A DNA stretch of 64,000 nt from Homarus americanus (GCF_018991925.1 NW_024724368.1:6508687-6572686), one strand, 5' to 3'. Shown: positions 50,900 through 60,990, counted from the first letter of the stretch. Notes: generated from the sequence alone by a model not told the origin. Numbers and translations: made by a program.

Positions 50900-50971
<72 letters not shown>

Positions 50972-51280
50972 ACCAACACCACAAAATCTTCCCTTAATAA
51001 TCACCACGTTAAACCTCCCATACTTGTTGCGATATGACTATAATATTATTTAGTCACACAAGTGTCTCTTCACTATCACAAATCATCATCGAAAACTATC
51101 ATCTGTCACGTGATAAGAACAGCTAATCACGTATCCCCTAACACCTGGCCAATTAACACCTGATATACTGTATACGCCAATTAGCAGATACACTGATTAC
51201 CTGATACTGGAGTTAGTAAGGTAAAGAAATTCAGAATAAGGTTAGGTTGTCCACGTATAGGTCACATGGTATCTAGCACG

Positions 51281-51324
<44 letters not shown>

Positions 51325-54300
51325 AAGTGAGGGATATAGAGAGACACCTGTATACGTGGTAGTCCCAGCAGGTGGTAGTGAAGTAGGACAGGTGGTAGTA
51401 AAGTAGGGCAGGTGGTAGTAAAGTAGTGCAGATGGTAGTAAAGTAGGGCAGATGGTAGTAAAGTAGTGCAGATGGTAGTAAAGTAGGGCAGGTGGTAGTA
51501 AAGTAGGGCAAGTGGCATAGTAAAGTAGGGCAGGTGGTAATAAAGTAGGGCAGATGGTAGTACAGTAGGGCAGATGGTTGTAAAGTAGGGCAGCCAGGGG
51601 ATGGTATCAATACTATATATTACAGTAATATCAACTGATTAAATTCTCACGTATTGGTATTCACTGATTGGATTTTATGAATATTGTTAACATTATTAGC
51701 GCGTCTCAACACCCATAAGGTCTTTAAACAGTGAACCCCCCCCCCCACCCACCCAAGTCCGTTCTTACAAATACTGTAGAAAACTAAACACTAAAGGTTG
51801 ACACATACATCTGCCGCTTACTCTCATAACTAATACAAAAGTCAGTTTATTAAGTCCATCTCGAACTTCATATTCATTCTCTTACATCAAAATATATATT
51901 CTCTTATTCTCCCCCCTCCCCTTTCTCTTCACAATCCTCTTTCACTTCCACTTTAAATTTCAGTTGAAGTGATAGAGTTAACCGTATTTGCACCCTTTAA
52001 TATAGCTGATGCTTTTACTGTTAAACTTAATACACTTTTAAAATATCAAAAGTCCTTATATTCACCTGGAAATTTAATGAACTACTATGTGTACGTTTTG
52101 ACGATTCATAACACCTTAAGATGATGACCTATGTTAGTATATTTTTCTCAGACAGAGGAAAGTTATTTGAGTCATGTCATGTTGATAAAACCTACTTTTA
52201 CTTTCTCACAATTAAATTTAAATTTATAATATGATATGAATTCCTCTGCACCGTAAGAAAACCCAACAAGAATTAAAATAAATACTTCAGGTATGAATTG
52301 TGGGCATCGTATTCATGTCCTTGCATATGCAAAGACACTGGTACTACATCAAAAGGTTTCTTCCCCAGCAGCCAGACCTCGGGAGTGTAGGTCAGCCACC
52401 CAACGAGACTGGCTCACACCCACCAGTAACAGCCCAGAAGGCCAGACCAGTGAGTGACAGACAAACTCTTGAGAGAAGAGTTCTAGATGAAAGATCTCTT
52501 ACCAGACAAGCCTCAAACATACCAACTCTTGAGAGAGAACCCCGTACAAAAAAAATGGCGCTGCTAAGGCCTCAGCTGTGGAGGACCTTGGGGAGACAAG
52601 TGACATCCGCTAAAAAGAATGTGAAACGCAGTAAACCAATGAGGAAGAAGCTAGGTAGAGTGTCCTACAAATACATTATTGCACCCTGTTTTACTTTAAC
52701 TGTCGTTTTCTATATAAAATTTAGTGTAGTGCCCCCCCAAAAACAAAATATTTCACCTTGCCCTGTATTTCACTATAATTGGCCTTTTTCTCAAGAGAGT
52801 TAAAAGAATGTAGAGTAGACTAATATCAGATTCTTTTAACCTCCTTCACCTCAGTTGCTGTTTTACTCAAAAAAGCTAAAAAGGGTGAAAAGAAAAAAGT
52901 TCAATTTCATCCAAGTGGCTATCTTTCCCTCATAATCTCATCTCCACACTAAAACAACAGCTCATATCCTTCTTTCAGGTGATTTAAAACAGTCTACAGT
53001 GTGGTGATGTTAGGGTCACTAGGGAGGACGAAGACAAGACAGCTAATTTTCCTGTGACATTAGAATCGAACCACTTTTTAATAACCTAAGCACTATGTTT
53101 AATACAGCATGAGCCCTAGTAAGATATTACACTGTACAACATTATATTGCTACAACATTTATCCTGCAACAATCACATTATCTATATTCCAACAACCACA
53201 TTATCTTACAACAGCCACATCATCTATCTATCTTACAACAATCACATTATCTACCTCGCTACAACCACATTATCTATTTTGCTACAACTACACCATAACA
53301 AGAACCACATTACCTTATTTGAGTCGGATCACATCATCTTACAGCCGCATTGTCCATCCTGATAAAACTTGATGACCTTGCTATAAACGCTCTTGATATT
53401 AAGGCAAGTTATCTTGTAATCTCCTCACACATGATAGTCTGTTTGGTGAAGACTTGTTTACCCGACGTTATCATCCTGTAAAATTATATTAACTTGTAGG
53501 ATTATTTATTTCCCAGACGCGGCTTGTGGCAAAACCTACACCGTCACTAGGAAAGTCAGGTACAATGTTGCTCTCGATGGCAGTCAATCCTGTAATGTCA
53601 TCTTCAGGGTAAGTTCTGTGACATCAGTTAAGAGTGTGTTAGGTCTGTCACATCTGTTTAAGGGTGTGTAAGCTCTGTGACATCAATTTAAGGGTGTGTA
53701 AGGTCTGGCACATCAGTATAAGGGTGTGTAAGCTCTGTGACATCAATTTAAGGGTGTGTAAGGTCTGGCACATTAGTATAAGGGTGTGTAAGTTCTGTGA
53801 CATCAGTATAAGGGTGTGTAAGTTCTGTGACATCAATTTAAGGGTGTGTAAGGTCTGTCACATCAGTATAAGGGTGTGTAAGTTCTGTGACATCAATTTA
53901 AGGGTGTGTAAGTTCTGTGGCAACAGTATAAGGGTGTGTAAGTTCTGTCACATCAATTTAAGGGTATGTAAGTTCTGTGACAATAATTTAAGGGTGTGTA
54001 AGTTCTGTCACATCAGTTTAAGTTCAATAAGGGGCTCTGTAATATTATTTCTGCCAAATCGAAAGACCTGCCACGTTACACATAGGGTCAAAGTCTTAAG
54101 TCATCAGACAACTAGAGGTTCTTTAACACTGCCTATTACAATGTAGAGGATACAGTGTCAGGATAGTACAATGGTGACAAAAGTAGCACAGAATACAGTG
54201 GTCATGGATACAATAGACACAAAAGGCGTGACAATCGTGTGTCAATATCACCAGTGCCTCTGAAAACACAACTTTCCTTTCCCGACAGGCAGCAGAGAGG

Positions 54301-54501
54301 TCAGCCTTCAAGGTGGTGTGTCGTGGTGTCCTGGTGTCAGACTGCAGCCGCGCCCAGTTGCACCTCTCTTCCAATAGCGGCACAAGGCAGTGAGTGGCCA
54401 ATTTATGTAGCTCTCATTAAATAACACTCCCGTATGTTCGGATTTTTTATTTATTTTTTACTTCGAAGGTGAATCTTGCAGTTGGAGATAACAACAACAT
54501 C

Positions 54502-54565
<64 letters not shown>

Positions 54566-57500
54566 TTAATAATTTTTTCCTAAACATCATCCATAAGTGT
54601 CCACCATAATCATAAAAATTACTTGAAAATTAATTAACACACGCACATACACTCACACGTAACTGCCAAAACAAAACAGTGAAACATCCTAACGAGGCCT
54701 CCCAACTCAAGCATCCCAAATCCTCCAGGTACTGCGACATGACTACAGCCATCGATGTGCAGCAGAAGGAGCTGACGGAGCTACTGTTGTCCTACAAGGT
54801 CTTGGACAACACCAACACCACCTCCCTGGAGACCCCGGCCACCTGCTCCATCATAAGAACACGTGAGTCATGAGCTAGAGACAGTAGAGTGGAAGGGCTT
54901 CATTGTGGCAGTGTTTTATTTTAAACCCTGACGGTTTTTGGAGGTTTATTAATGGTTTACTCTGGAGCCTAGATTAAGTTTATTACATACTGGTACGTAG
55001 GTTTGAAAAAAAATGATAAATTGTCGTAATTAAACAACCTTACTTTGGGTAATTTATCTGATAATCAGGTTTAGTGAGATTTGGTTTGTTTTCCATAATT
55101 AAATGTCTTTTATCTTACAAAAAATAAAAAGCACCTATTCAAATAAACAATTAATTATAAATAATGAGAACAGCATCAATAATAATAATACTTTCTACGG
55201 GAGCCAGAAAATTAAATACCTACTTTATAGCTTCACTCTTTTAATATGTAATTCTATGAAACACAATGATGAACAACTCCCAACAACATTCTATTCTGAG
55301 ATGCTCTTCAATCAGAATCAATGTAAAGTTTTGTACCAGTATTCACTAAAAAAAGAGGAACTTTAGAAAACTTTGTAAAATATCCAGTTCCTGTGAAAAC
55401 ATTATCTCGTAAACTAATGACTCCATCTTCGTCTCAAAGTCACACATTCTGTTTATAATGTGACGTGTGTAAGACTGGAACCACCTTGATGTACGTTTCC
55501 CTGCACGACAAGTTTGTTTACAGATGGTACTCTGGTGTATCCACAGAGGGCCCCGGGTACGCCGCCGAGGGCCAGCAGGTGTGTCCCCTCAGTGAGTACA
55601 ACACAGTTTGGATTACTAAAACAGTCACATGAATTTTAAAAGGATCAGAATAAGTTATTAAAAATTTGCAGTATAATTATTTACATAAGATTCAGATGAA
55701 ATTCAGTCTTATTGTGAACAATTAAACCAACACTTAACAAAACATCTAATTTGGTCGCCACAGTATCGAAGTAGTCTATCTCCTCCATCAGACAAACTAC
55801 ATTATTTCAATTTCCACATCTGATCTCGACAGACACTGATTTTATCTTGTTTCGTTATACTTGTCTGTGAACCTCTCCTCCTCCCCCCCCCCTCTCTCTC
55901 TCTGTTTGACACCCTTACTCAACGTTAATCAACACCCTTTCTCCCCCTCAAGAACCTCTCCTCGCATTCTCTCTAATTCACTCTCTCCCTCCGTATCACC
56001 ACATCTACCTCTCTCTCTCTCCCTCTCTCTATCTTAGTCCATCTCTCCCACCACAACAAACCCTCCCCAAGACCACCTTCAAACAGAACCATCCTACATA
56101 AACAACCTCGACCATCCCGCCCCCCTTCCTCCAGGCTGCGGTACCACCACGGCAGACGCGGAGGCCGGTAACCCACCCCCAAACTACTCCTCCCTCGGAC
56201 TAGGAACCAATGGAATACCCTTGAATACTAGGATCCAGGGAGGGAAGGATGCGAATATCGGGGAGTGGCCCTGGCAGGTGTACCTGAGGATTAACCTGGA
56301 TGGTTCTTACCTGTTCTGCGCAGGAACCATCCTATCTCCTCGCTATGTGATGACGGCCGCTCACTGCGTCTACGATTTGTGAGTCTTACCCTAAAAGCCC
56401 ATTAATCCTAAACTCAAGAGGGTGAGTTTAGAGAATTGGGATCATGGATAAGGCTGAAGGATTGGGGTCATAGGCTTAGGAATAGGTTCATGGATAAGGC
56501 TGAAGGACTGGGGTCATAGGCTTAGGAATAGGTTCACGGATAAGGATGAAGGATTGGGGTCATGAGATTAGCATTGGGTTCATGGATAAGGATGAAGGAT
56601 TGGGGTCATGGGATTATCATTGGGTTCATGGATAAGGATGAAGGATTGGGGTTAAGCAGCTATTACTAAAGACCCGAATTGTTAAGCAGAACTCGAGGCT
56701 TCATCCAGTCAACATTCTTCTTTGTATTTAGTATTTAGCTACATGTTATATGCAGTGCCCCAACAGTGTGCTATAACCTATTAATATTGCAAGTCAGGTA
56801 TGGAGTCATGTAGCTAAGGAGCTAATTATATTACAAATCAGTAAAGTCAAATATTTTGCACAAGTCGGGTATGGAGTCAGTTATTTTAAGTCAGGTATAG
56901 TCACCTAGTTTACAAGTCGGGTATATATGGTACCAACTAATTTATCACAAGTCAGTTATATAATGCATCAGTCAATTAACACAGCAGACATATATGAACA
57001 AGAGGGAGGTTTGTTTAATAATAAATAATAATAATAATAATAATAATTAACGGTTTATTGAAAGATAATGGCAGCCGGAAGGCTGAAAATATACAGTTAC
57101 ATAATTGGGGAATGGGTCTCTTGATTTACAAATAATATACAAGTAACATAAGTGATACAAATATGATATATAACAACTAGGTGGAGAGAAGTTCAAACTA
57201 CAGGGCATTTCAACATAGTGACAGAGGTGTGTGTGTGTGTGGTCTCGCCAACAGGGTACTGCAGAAAGGAGACAGGATAAGGGTGGTGGCCTACGAGTAC
57301 GACTTGTCCAAAAAACGAGACACCCCAAAACAGATGGTTCTCGTCAAGGAAATGTTCGTTCACTCAGACTATGATCCCGACACCCAGGTAGGTTCTTGGT
57401 GAGTGTCAGGACGTGTAAGAGCCATTACGTTCCAAGACTTTTCTATGTCATGTATTTAGCTGCTTCAATGGGTAGGGTCTTACCTTCTATTATATTACTA

Positions 57501-58925
57501 ATTAAATGTATTAACGCCCATCGACACTTAATATATTGTAGTACAGAAAGCAATTGTGTTTCTTCAGTAGATATCGGTAATACAAAATTAGAATATACTC
57601 CATTTTGCTAAGGCACTGGGGCATCTTCACTGCAGACTGCCGACGTAGCTGTGTTAAAAATGAAGAAATCGCTAAGGGTGGGAGAGGGTGTGGCGCCTGT
57701 GTGTCTGGCTCCTCCTAGGGACTACGAAGGTTTCTCTGTGGTGTTGCTGGGCTGGGGAACCCTCATGTACAGTGAGTCTCATTACCAATAGTTATAGTGT
57801 TGATAGTACCGCAGTAGTAGCTTTGATAATGAAAATAATATCCCGTATGTCTATGTCGAATATACCTATGCATTTTATTATATCAATCATAGGTGTAGTG
57901 TGACCTTAAATTTCCTTACCCTTTTTAATATCTTTCGAGGTGTGTTCAGATCAAACTCTTGTTGGTGACTGCATAATGTCTTCCACAGACCATTGTTATT
58001 AATGTTCTTTTCTCTTCCTCAGTGTTCTCCTGGTTCTCGTTTACATTAATAGTATCACTCGTTTATTGGTCTTCATTCAACTCGTGTCCATATATTTTGT
58101 AATCCGTCTAAGTGGTCAGCATAAGTCATCCCGTGCTTATATTTTACACTTGTATAACAGTTTATTACTTTATTCTTTTCCTACATACAACTGTCCAATA
58201 AGTCTTCTTGTCTGTATATAATAATAATTTTTCGCTATCTGGTGTTGGCTGGAGAGCAATTCTTCCCGTGTGGGTAGTGACCAATTTAATATTATCAACT
58301 CCCTCCCCCCGGGTTGACAGACGGGAAGAGCTCTAAAAAGCTGAAGGAGGCGACGCAGGTGGTGACCAATCTACATGAGTGTGCCAGGAACTACTCCACC
58401 CTTTCGAAGAATCACAAGTACCCCGTCACCGCAGACCACGTGAGTCAACTTAAATGGGTCTAGTAACTCTGGCTGTCTGTCTCTCATTACATAGAGAAGA
58501 ATATCTTTATTCAAAAGTTACCGCAGCTTAGTGAGAAAAAAAATCGATAATATACTCGTGCTTAAAGACTGTCAATTTCAAGCACCTACAATTATTACAA
58601 GAGCACAAATTCTCAAAGGACTGTTTTTTTAAATTTCTCTCTCGATTAAAAATTAATTATGCATCTAGCTGGCTCGCTTATGACACAAATGCATCTGCCA
58701 AAGCTGTTCATTAATTAAACTGAAATTCAATGGTAACTAGATATGTTTCCCTCCATCCTTAATGGCGTGGCAAATGCTGAGTGACCGAGGCGCCTCTCCT
58801 CTCTCCATCCTTTCCTATCTCTCCCTCTCTCTATACAGGTATATTCATAACATTCCACCCCCCCCCCCTCACCCTGCCTCTATACCGGTATATCTCCCTT
58901 CTCTCTACTTCCTTTCTACGTCCTT

Positions 58926-58963
<38 letters not shown>

Positions 58964-60753
58964 ATATTTTCCCTCCTTCCTCTCTAACACTAAGAAATTA
59001 TGTATATGGAGCAAGTAACAAGATTATTAGATTACAAGATGATGTAACCGCTAAACTAAGGTTAGGATGTACAGTAAGGAGACATAATCCCCAAATTAGC
59101 ATTACAGATGGTTCCGATGAATTTCAAAACGCACGCTGCGACTCCTGTTGTCTCGGTAGGATTGTCAAAATTCTTCGTCATGTGTAATATGTCTAACAAA
59201 ATCATAAACATACTATCTGGAGCAGTTGTACATAGCGGTAAAAAAAAAAGAGCATAATGACTTTGTGTGAAACAATATGACACCATGGACGAAGGATTTT
59301 GACAATCCTACCGAGACAACACGAGTCATATTGATCATATCGAAATTCATTGGACCTCTGGACATACACTTCTTCTTTATTTAACGTGTGTACCTCTGGC
59401 AGTATGCCCCTCACGGCTATGTGAACAAAATAAATGTAAAGTGTGCGGCCAGACATATGGCCACACACTCCAATACTATGTTTTAGACTGTGAAAAAAAA
59501 ATAGGGATAGGTCCAAGCACACTGTGTATGTGCAATAGCACAGCACTTTACCTTTGATGGCAAGATAAAGGATATATCAGAACCGTGTCCACATTCCGCA
59601 CTAAACAATGTACTGTAATGTACAATGGACTGGAAATGCTCTCTAACATTCAACGCCACTAGGATCTGATGAAACGCGCTCTGTGACCTCTTCTCTGTAA
59701 TTTTTTTTTGGCACTATCGCTCACAGGATGAGTATGGGGTGCATAATAAACTACCTGCTGTCAGCAACAAAATTCAATTTCAATATAATCTTCGCAGCTG
59801 TGCACGGCGGCACCCGGGGTAGACACCTGCCAAGGGGACTCAGGAGGACCCATCCTGACCAGAATTGGAACAACTTGGTACCAGGTAACACAAGCCACTT
59901 CTTATATGGCCAATAACCTAATACACTCCCTCCCTTACTAACGGAAACAAATTTATTTCTATACTGGGGTATTCATTCTTGTGTGTGTACGTGTGTACTT
60001 TTTTTTTCGTATCCAACTACTGCTTATCTCTGAACCTCATCCACCCAACCAACAACCTCAAGTAACCTATGTTAAGTTTCTATGTATAACAATAACAAAA
60101 TATTCTGATCATTTATTTCCGCATGGTAACAGCACCATCTCATCTATCGTTAATTATCGCAAAATTTTGGATGGCGTGAATGAGTACCCCAACTTATTCC
60201 ACCTGATGATTAAACTACCTCTCTTTAACAACTGTATTTGCCACTAATAGCCGTTGACTTCATCTATCTCTCGTTAGAAGATGTTGATTATATAATTATG
60301 TCAAATGTTTGTCGAGTTCCGTTACAGAATGTTTACAAAGTCCCTTGATGCCTGTCTTCAGTCTCCTCAGAAATCACTTACAAATCCAGAACACCGGAAT
60401 ATACGTACCATTTTCTTAAGACACATTAATTACTTCATCATGCCCAGTGTGACTTAACATTACAAGCAGTATTATAAAGAAGAAAAGTTACGTGCCGATA
60501 ATGATGCAGTACAGACCGATATTTTGGGAATGTAACTTCCTGTAAAGCATAAACATCACTGGACTTCGTAAGCATCCTGAACAAACACAAATTTTCACAA
60601 TGCACCTGTCCTTAACAGCAACTGACTTTGCAGGTGGGGATCGTCTCGTTCGGGTACAAGTGTGCACAGCCGGCCTTCCCTGGGGTCAGCACCTTCGTCC
60701 CCAGCTACATTTCTTGGATACTAAGTACAATGTCCGGAGACGCCTGTGATTAG
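47221..60753 (+). CDS. Secreted CUB-like/trypsin serine protease, 12-exon gene model
   Basis: Spliced model joined by GT-AG sites: 47221-47385, 52369-52654, 53517-53608, 54289-54389, 54729-54862, 55524-55591 (or from 55474), 56135-56378, 57255-57387, 57636-57771, 58321-58439, 59798-59884, 60634-60753, about 560-580 residues. Order: signal peptide, basic linker, CUB-like domain with spaced cysteines, cysteine-bearing propeptide, trypsin domain of about 246 residues starting IQGG after an Arg. Visible hallmarks are TAAHC, ADVAVLK and GDSGGP; the residue six before the Ser is Asp, which in this family gives cleavage after Lys/Arg. The expected disulfide cysteines are present (FCAG/AAHC, HECA/HLC, DTCQG/YKCAQ, and SCG/PVCLA linking propeptide to protease). 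Arthropod CUB-serine proteases of this layout are extracellular zymogens in immunity, digestion or olfactory tissue; which applies here cannot be told. Intron phases agree at every junction except exon 5 to 6 (see findings). Confidence 0.88.
47585..47706. repeat. CTA-rich tract at the 3' edge of the retroelement
   Basis: Seven perfect CTA units at 47686-47706, preceded by degenerate CTA/ACT-rich sequence. It lies immediately beyond the poly(A) end of the antisense element. Confidence 0.85.
47837..50897 (-). pseudogene. Reverse transcriptase / RLE polyprotein, broken
   Basis: Read on the minus strand in one frame from about 50897 to 48448, then shifted by one. Order: N-terminal Cys-containing basic segment; RT with [13 protein letters not shown], a basic [14 protein letters not shown] block, VDASNAFN (motif A), TTQGDP (motif B), YADD (motif C) and GYHPNASKS; a spacer with [18 protein letters not shown] sequence; the finger CVC-x7-H-x3-C; and [11 protein letters not shown]...AFFDIRIF, resembling the D...D-x-R/K core of PD-(D/E)XK endonucleases. 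Breaks: in-frame stops at 50631-50633, 49020-49022 (between HR and the next segment, where Trp would fit) and 48879-48881 (CGA to TGA-type change), plus a frameshift at a run of seven C at 48441-48447. It cannot make a full protein. Confidence 0.85.
50902..50958. repeat. (CTA)19 microsatellite at the 5' edge of the retroelement
   Basis: Uninterrupted CTA trinucleotide tract. The same trinucleotide in the same orientation borders the other end of the element at 47686-47706. Confidence 0.95.
50960..52368. other. Protease intron 1, right part
   Basis: Holds (GT)n at 51283-51322, a 20-bp gtagggcaggtggtagtaaa array of about 12 units at 51358-51592, and AT-rich unique sequence to the exon 2 acceptor. 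Confidence 0.75.
52369..52654 (+). CDS. Protease exon 2: basic, low-complexity linker
   Basis: Open in phase 0 from exon 1 and ending with one extra base (phase 1), which is exactly what exon 3 needs, so the junction supports the exon. It encodes about 95 residues rich in Arg, Lys, Ser, Pro and Gln with no recognisable domain; an NETGS site could be N-glycosylated. The acceptor is a tandem cagcag after a pyrimidine run, so a one-codon (Gln) alternative start at 52372 is possible. The donor is g|gtagag. The repeated ATG-led open frame upstream to 52300 is taken as intron. Alternative: a smaller exon ending at the gtgagt near 52449 would break the phase with exon 3. Confidence 0.6.
53140..53350. 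repeat. Degenerate 'acaaccacattatctat' repeat in intron 2
   Basis: Eight to nine diverged units of 20-30 bases. Confidence 0.75.
53517..53608 (+). CDS. Protease exon 3: start of CUB-like domain
   Basis: The acceptor is atttatttcccag. In the only stop-free frame it reads [13 protein letters not shown], then a second Cys 22 residues after the first, the usual opening of arthropod CUB-like domains. It ends in phase 0 at a consensus donor gtaagt (53609). That donor is the first unit of a 30-bp minisatellite filling the start of intron 3. Confidence 0.8.
53609..54030 (+). repeat. 30-bp minisatellite carrying splice-donor copies, intron 3
   Basis: About 13 units of 30 bases, gtgtaagttctgtgacatca plus atttaagg. 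The first unit begins exactly at the exon 3 donor (gtaagttctgtgacatcagt). About seven later units keep a perfect GTAAGT; others have GTAAGG or GTAAGC. The 160-codon frame through it is a by-product. Confidence 0.93.
54289..54389 (+). CDS. Protease exon 4: CUB-like domain, middle
   Basis: Acceptor cttttcccgacag; phase 0 in, phase 2 out (ca|gtgagt). The peptide [20 protein letters not shown] matches the usual 'hydrophobic-Cys ... Cys-x-x-hydrophobic' centre of insect and crustacean protease CUB domains. Confidence 0.8.
54507..54563. repeat. (AAT)n microsatellite, intron 4
   Basis: About 19 AAT units between exons 4 and 5. Confidence 0.95.
54729..54862 (+). CDS. Protease exon 5: CUB-like domain, continued
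   Basis: Acceptor aaatcctccag. The split codon CA|G gives Gln followed by YCDMTTAID, matching the 'YC' that follows the CUB mid-region. It ends after TCSIIRT plus one base at a consensus donor (c|gtgagt), phase 1. Reading past the donor meets TGA three codons on. None of the visible acceptors of exon 6 accepts phase 1 in the correct frame. Confidence 0.8.
55524..55591 (+). CDS. Protease exon 6: CUB-like domain end and propeptide Cys
   Basis: The frame is set by the downstream join: it reads [20 protein letters not shown] and its final base makes the Ser of SCG with exon 7. The start shown uses the pyrimidine-rich acceptor tttgtttacag (needs incoming phase 2); an alternative AG before 55474 (needs phase 0) would add a sensible [17 protein letters not shown]. 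Exon 5 supplies phase 1, so either a small exon in intron 5 was missed or the sequence has an indel here. Confidence 0.65.
56135..56378 (+). CDS. Protease exon 7: activation site and catalytic His
   Basis: Acceptor cttcctccag. Encodes the propeptide Cys (SCGTT), a 30-residue linker, the activation cleavage NTR|IQGG, then [15 protein letters not shown] and TAAHC. The His codon is at 56362-56364. The mature start IQGG is unusual; most family members have IVGG or IIGG. Ends in phase 2 at gtgagt. Confidence 0.92.
56417..56652. repeat. 46-bp tandem repeat, intron 7
   Basis: Five units with gattggggtcataggcttag and ttcatggataaggctgaa. Confidence 0.93.
57255..57387 (+). CDS. Protease exon 8: trypsin domain, 'autolysis' side strand
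   Basis: Completes a Leu codon across the junction and reads [20 protein letters not shown] to HSDYDPDTQ, the segment between the catalytic His and Asp. A short (GT)n tract at about 57226-57241 lies just upstream of the acceptor. Donor cag|gtaggt, phase 0. Confidence 0.88.
57636..57771 (+). CDS. Protease exon 9: catalytic Asp
   Basis: Acceptor ttcactgcag. Reads [13 protein letters not shown], with the catalytic Asp codon at 57642-57644, then the conserved APVCLAP (Cys paired with the propeptide Cys in the family) and GWGTLMY. Ends in phase 1 at gtgagt. Confidence 0.92.
58321..58439 (+). CDS. Protease exon 10: trypsin domain, C-terminal half
   Basis: The split Asn codon joins exon 9. Reads [20 protein letters not shown] to VTADH, matching the 'L.EA.V.V....C' region before the active-site loop. 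Phase 0 at gtgagt. The usual 'nMlCA' appears as DHLCTA across the junction to exon 11. Confidence 0.9.
58927..58961. repeat. (TC)n microsatellite, intron 10
   Basis: About 17 TC units. Confidence 0.93.
58985..59550 (+). mobile_element. LINE-derived fragment with internal inverted repeat, in protease intron 10
   Basis: The plus frame has [20 protein letters not shown], matching the 'AKLRLGY' region, and later [19 protein letters not shown] (C-x2-C, His, Cys), matching the terminal zinc finger of LINE polymerases. Between them lie inverted arms of about 65-70 bases (59110-59180 and 59285-59355) sharing tgttgtctcggtaggattgt. Broken by stops. Confidence 0.45.
59798..59884 (+). CDS. Protease exon 11: catalytic Ser
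   Basis: Acceptor aatcttcgcag. Reads [20 protein letters not shown]. The nucleophile Ser codon is TCA at 59840-59842 and the specificity Asp (chymotrypsin position 189) is at 59822-59824, so trypsin-like specificity is inferred. Phase 0 at gtaaca. Confidence 0.93.
60634..60753 (+). CDS. Protease exon 12: C-terminus and stop
   Basis: Acceptor actgactttgcag. Reads [20 protein letters not shown], containing the substrate-binding strand and the Cys paired with the active-site loop, then [13 protein letters not shown] and a short tail with one more Cys before TAG at 60751. No domain follows. Confidence 0.92.
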   Translation: MGIVSFGYKCAQPAFPGVSTFVPSYISWILSTMSGDACD

Positions 60754-60990
60754 CGTCTGAAAAATACTAAGTTTTATCTTAGTCAAAAAATACATTATAC
60801 TGTAAGTTCATGCTAGTGATGAAGATGCGTTAAAAATATTATCGCAGTTGAAATATTGAAACTGTATAGAAACTTCTAACTAGCTGACGACAACAGGCTA
60901 AGAGCGCCCTTCGGCATATGTTTTCACCAAATTTCACGTCACGACTTTTGTATTTCATTGTCCAGTTGAGAATAACACAGCACCCTCTCG

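Larger units (their letters stand above)
47717..50958 (-). mobile_element. Decayed non-LTR-type retroelement nested antisense in protease intron 1
   Basis: About 3.2 kb on the minus strand. The 3' end has an A16 tail (T run at 47717-47732 on the plus strand) and the 5' end abuts a (CTA)n tract. Coding content is reverse transcriptase followed by a Cys/His finger and a restriction-like endonuclease-type domain. The host gene runs the other way, so the element is removed with intron 1. The family is not one I can name with certainty; R2-like (RLE-encoding) is the best fit from domain order. Confidence 0.75.

Noticed and set aside
53664..54146. 160-codon frame of [13 protein letters not shown] repeats resembling a Cys-repeat protein
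   Set aside because: It lies in protease intron 3 and arises from the 30-bp donor-bearing minisatellite.
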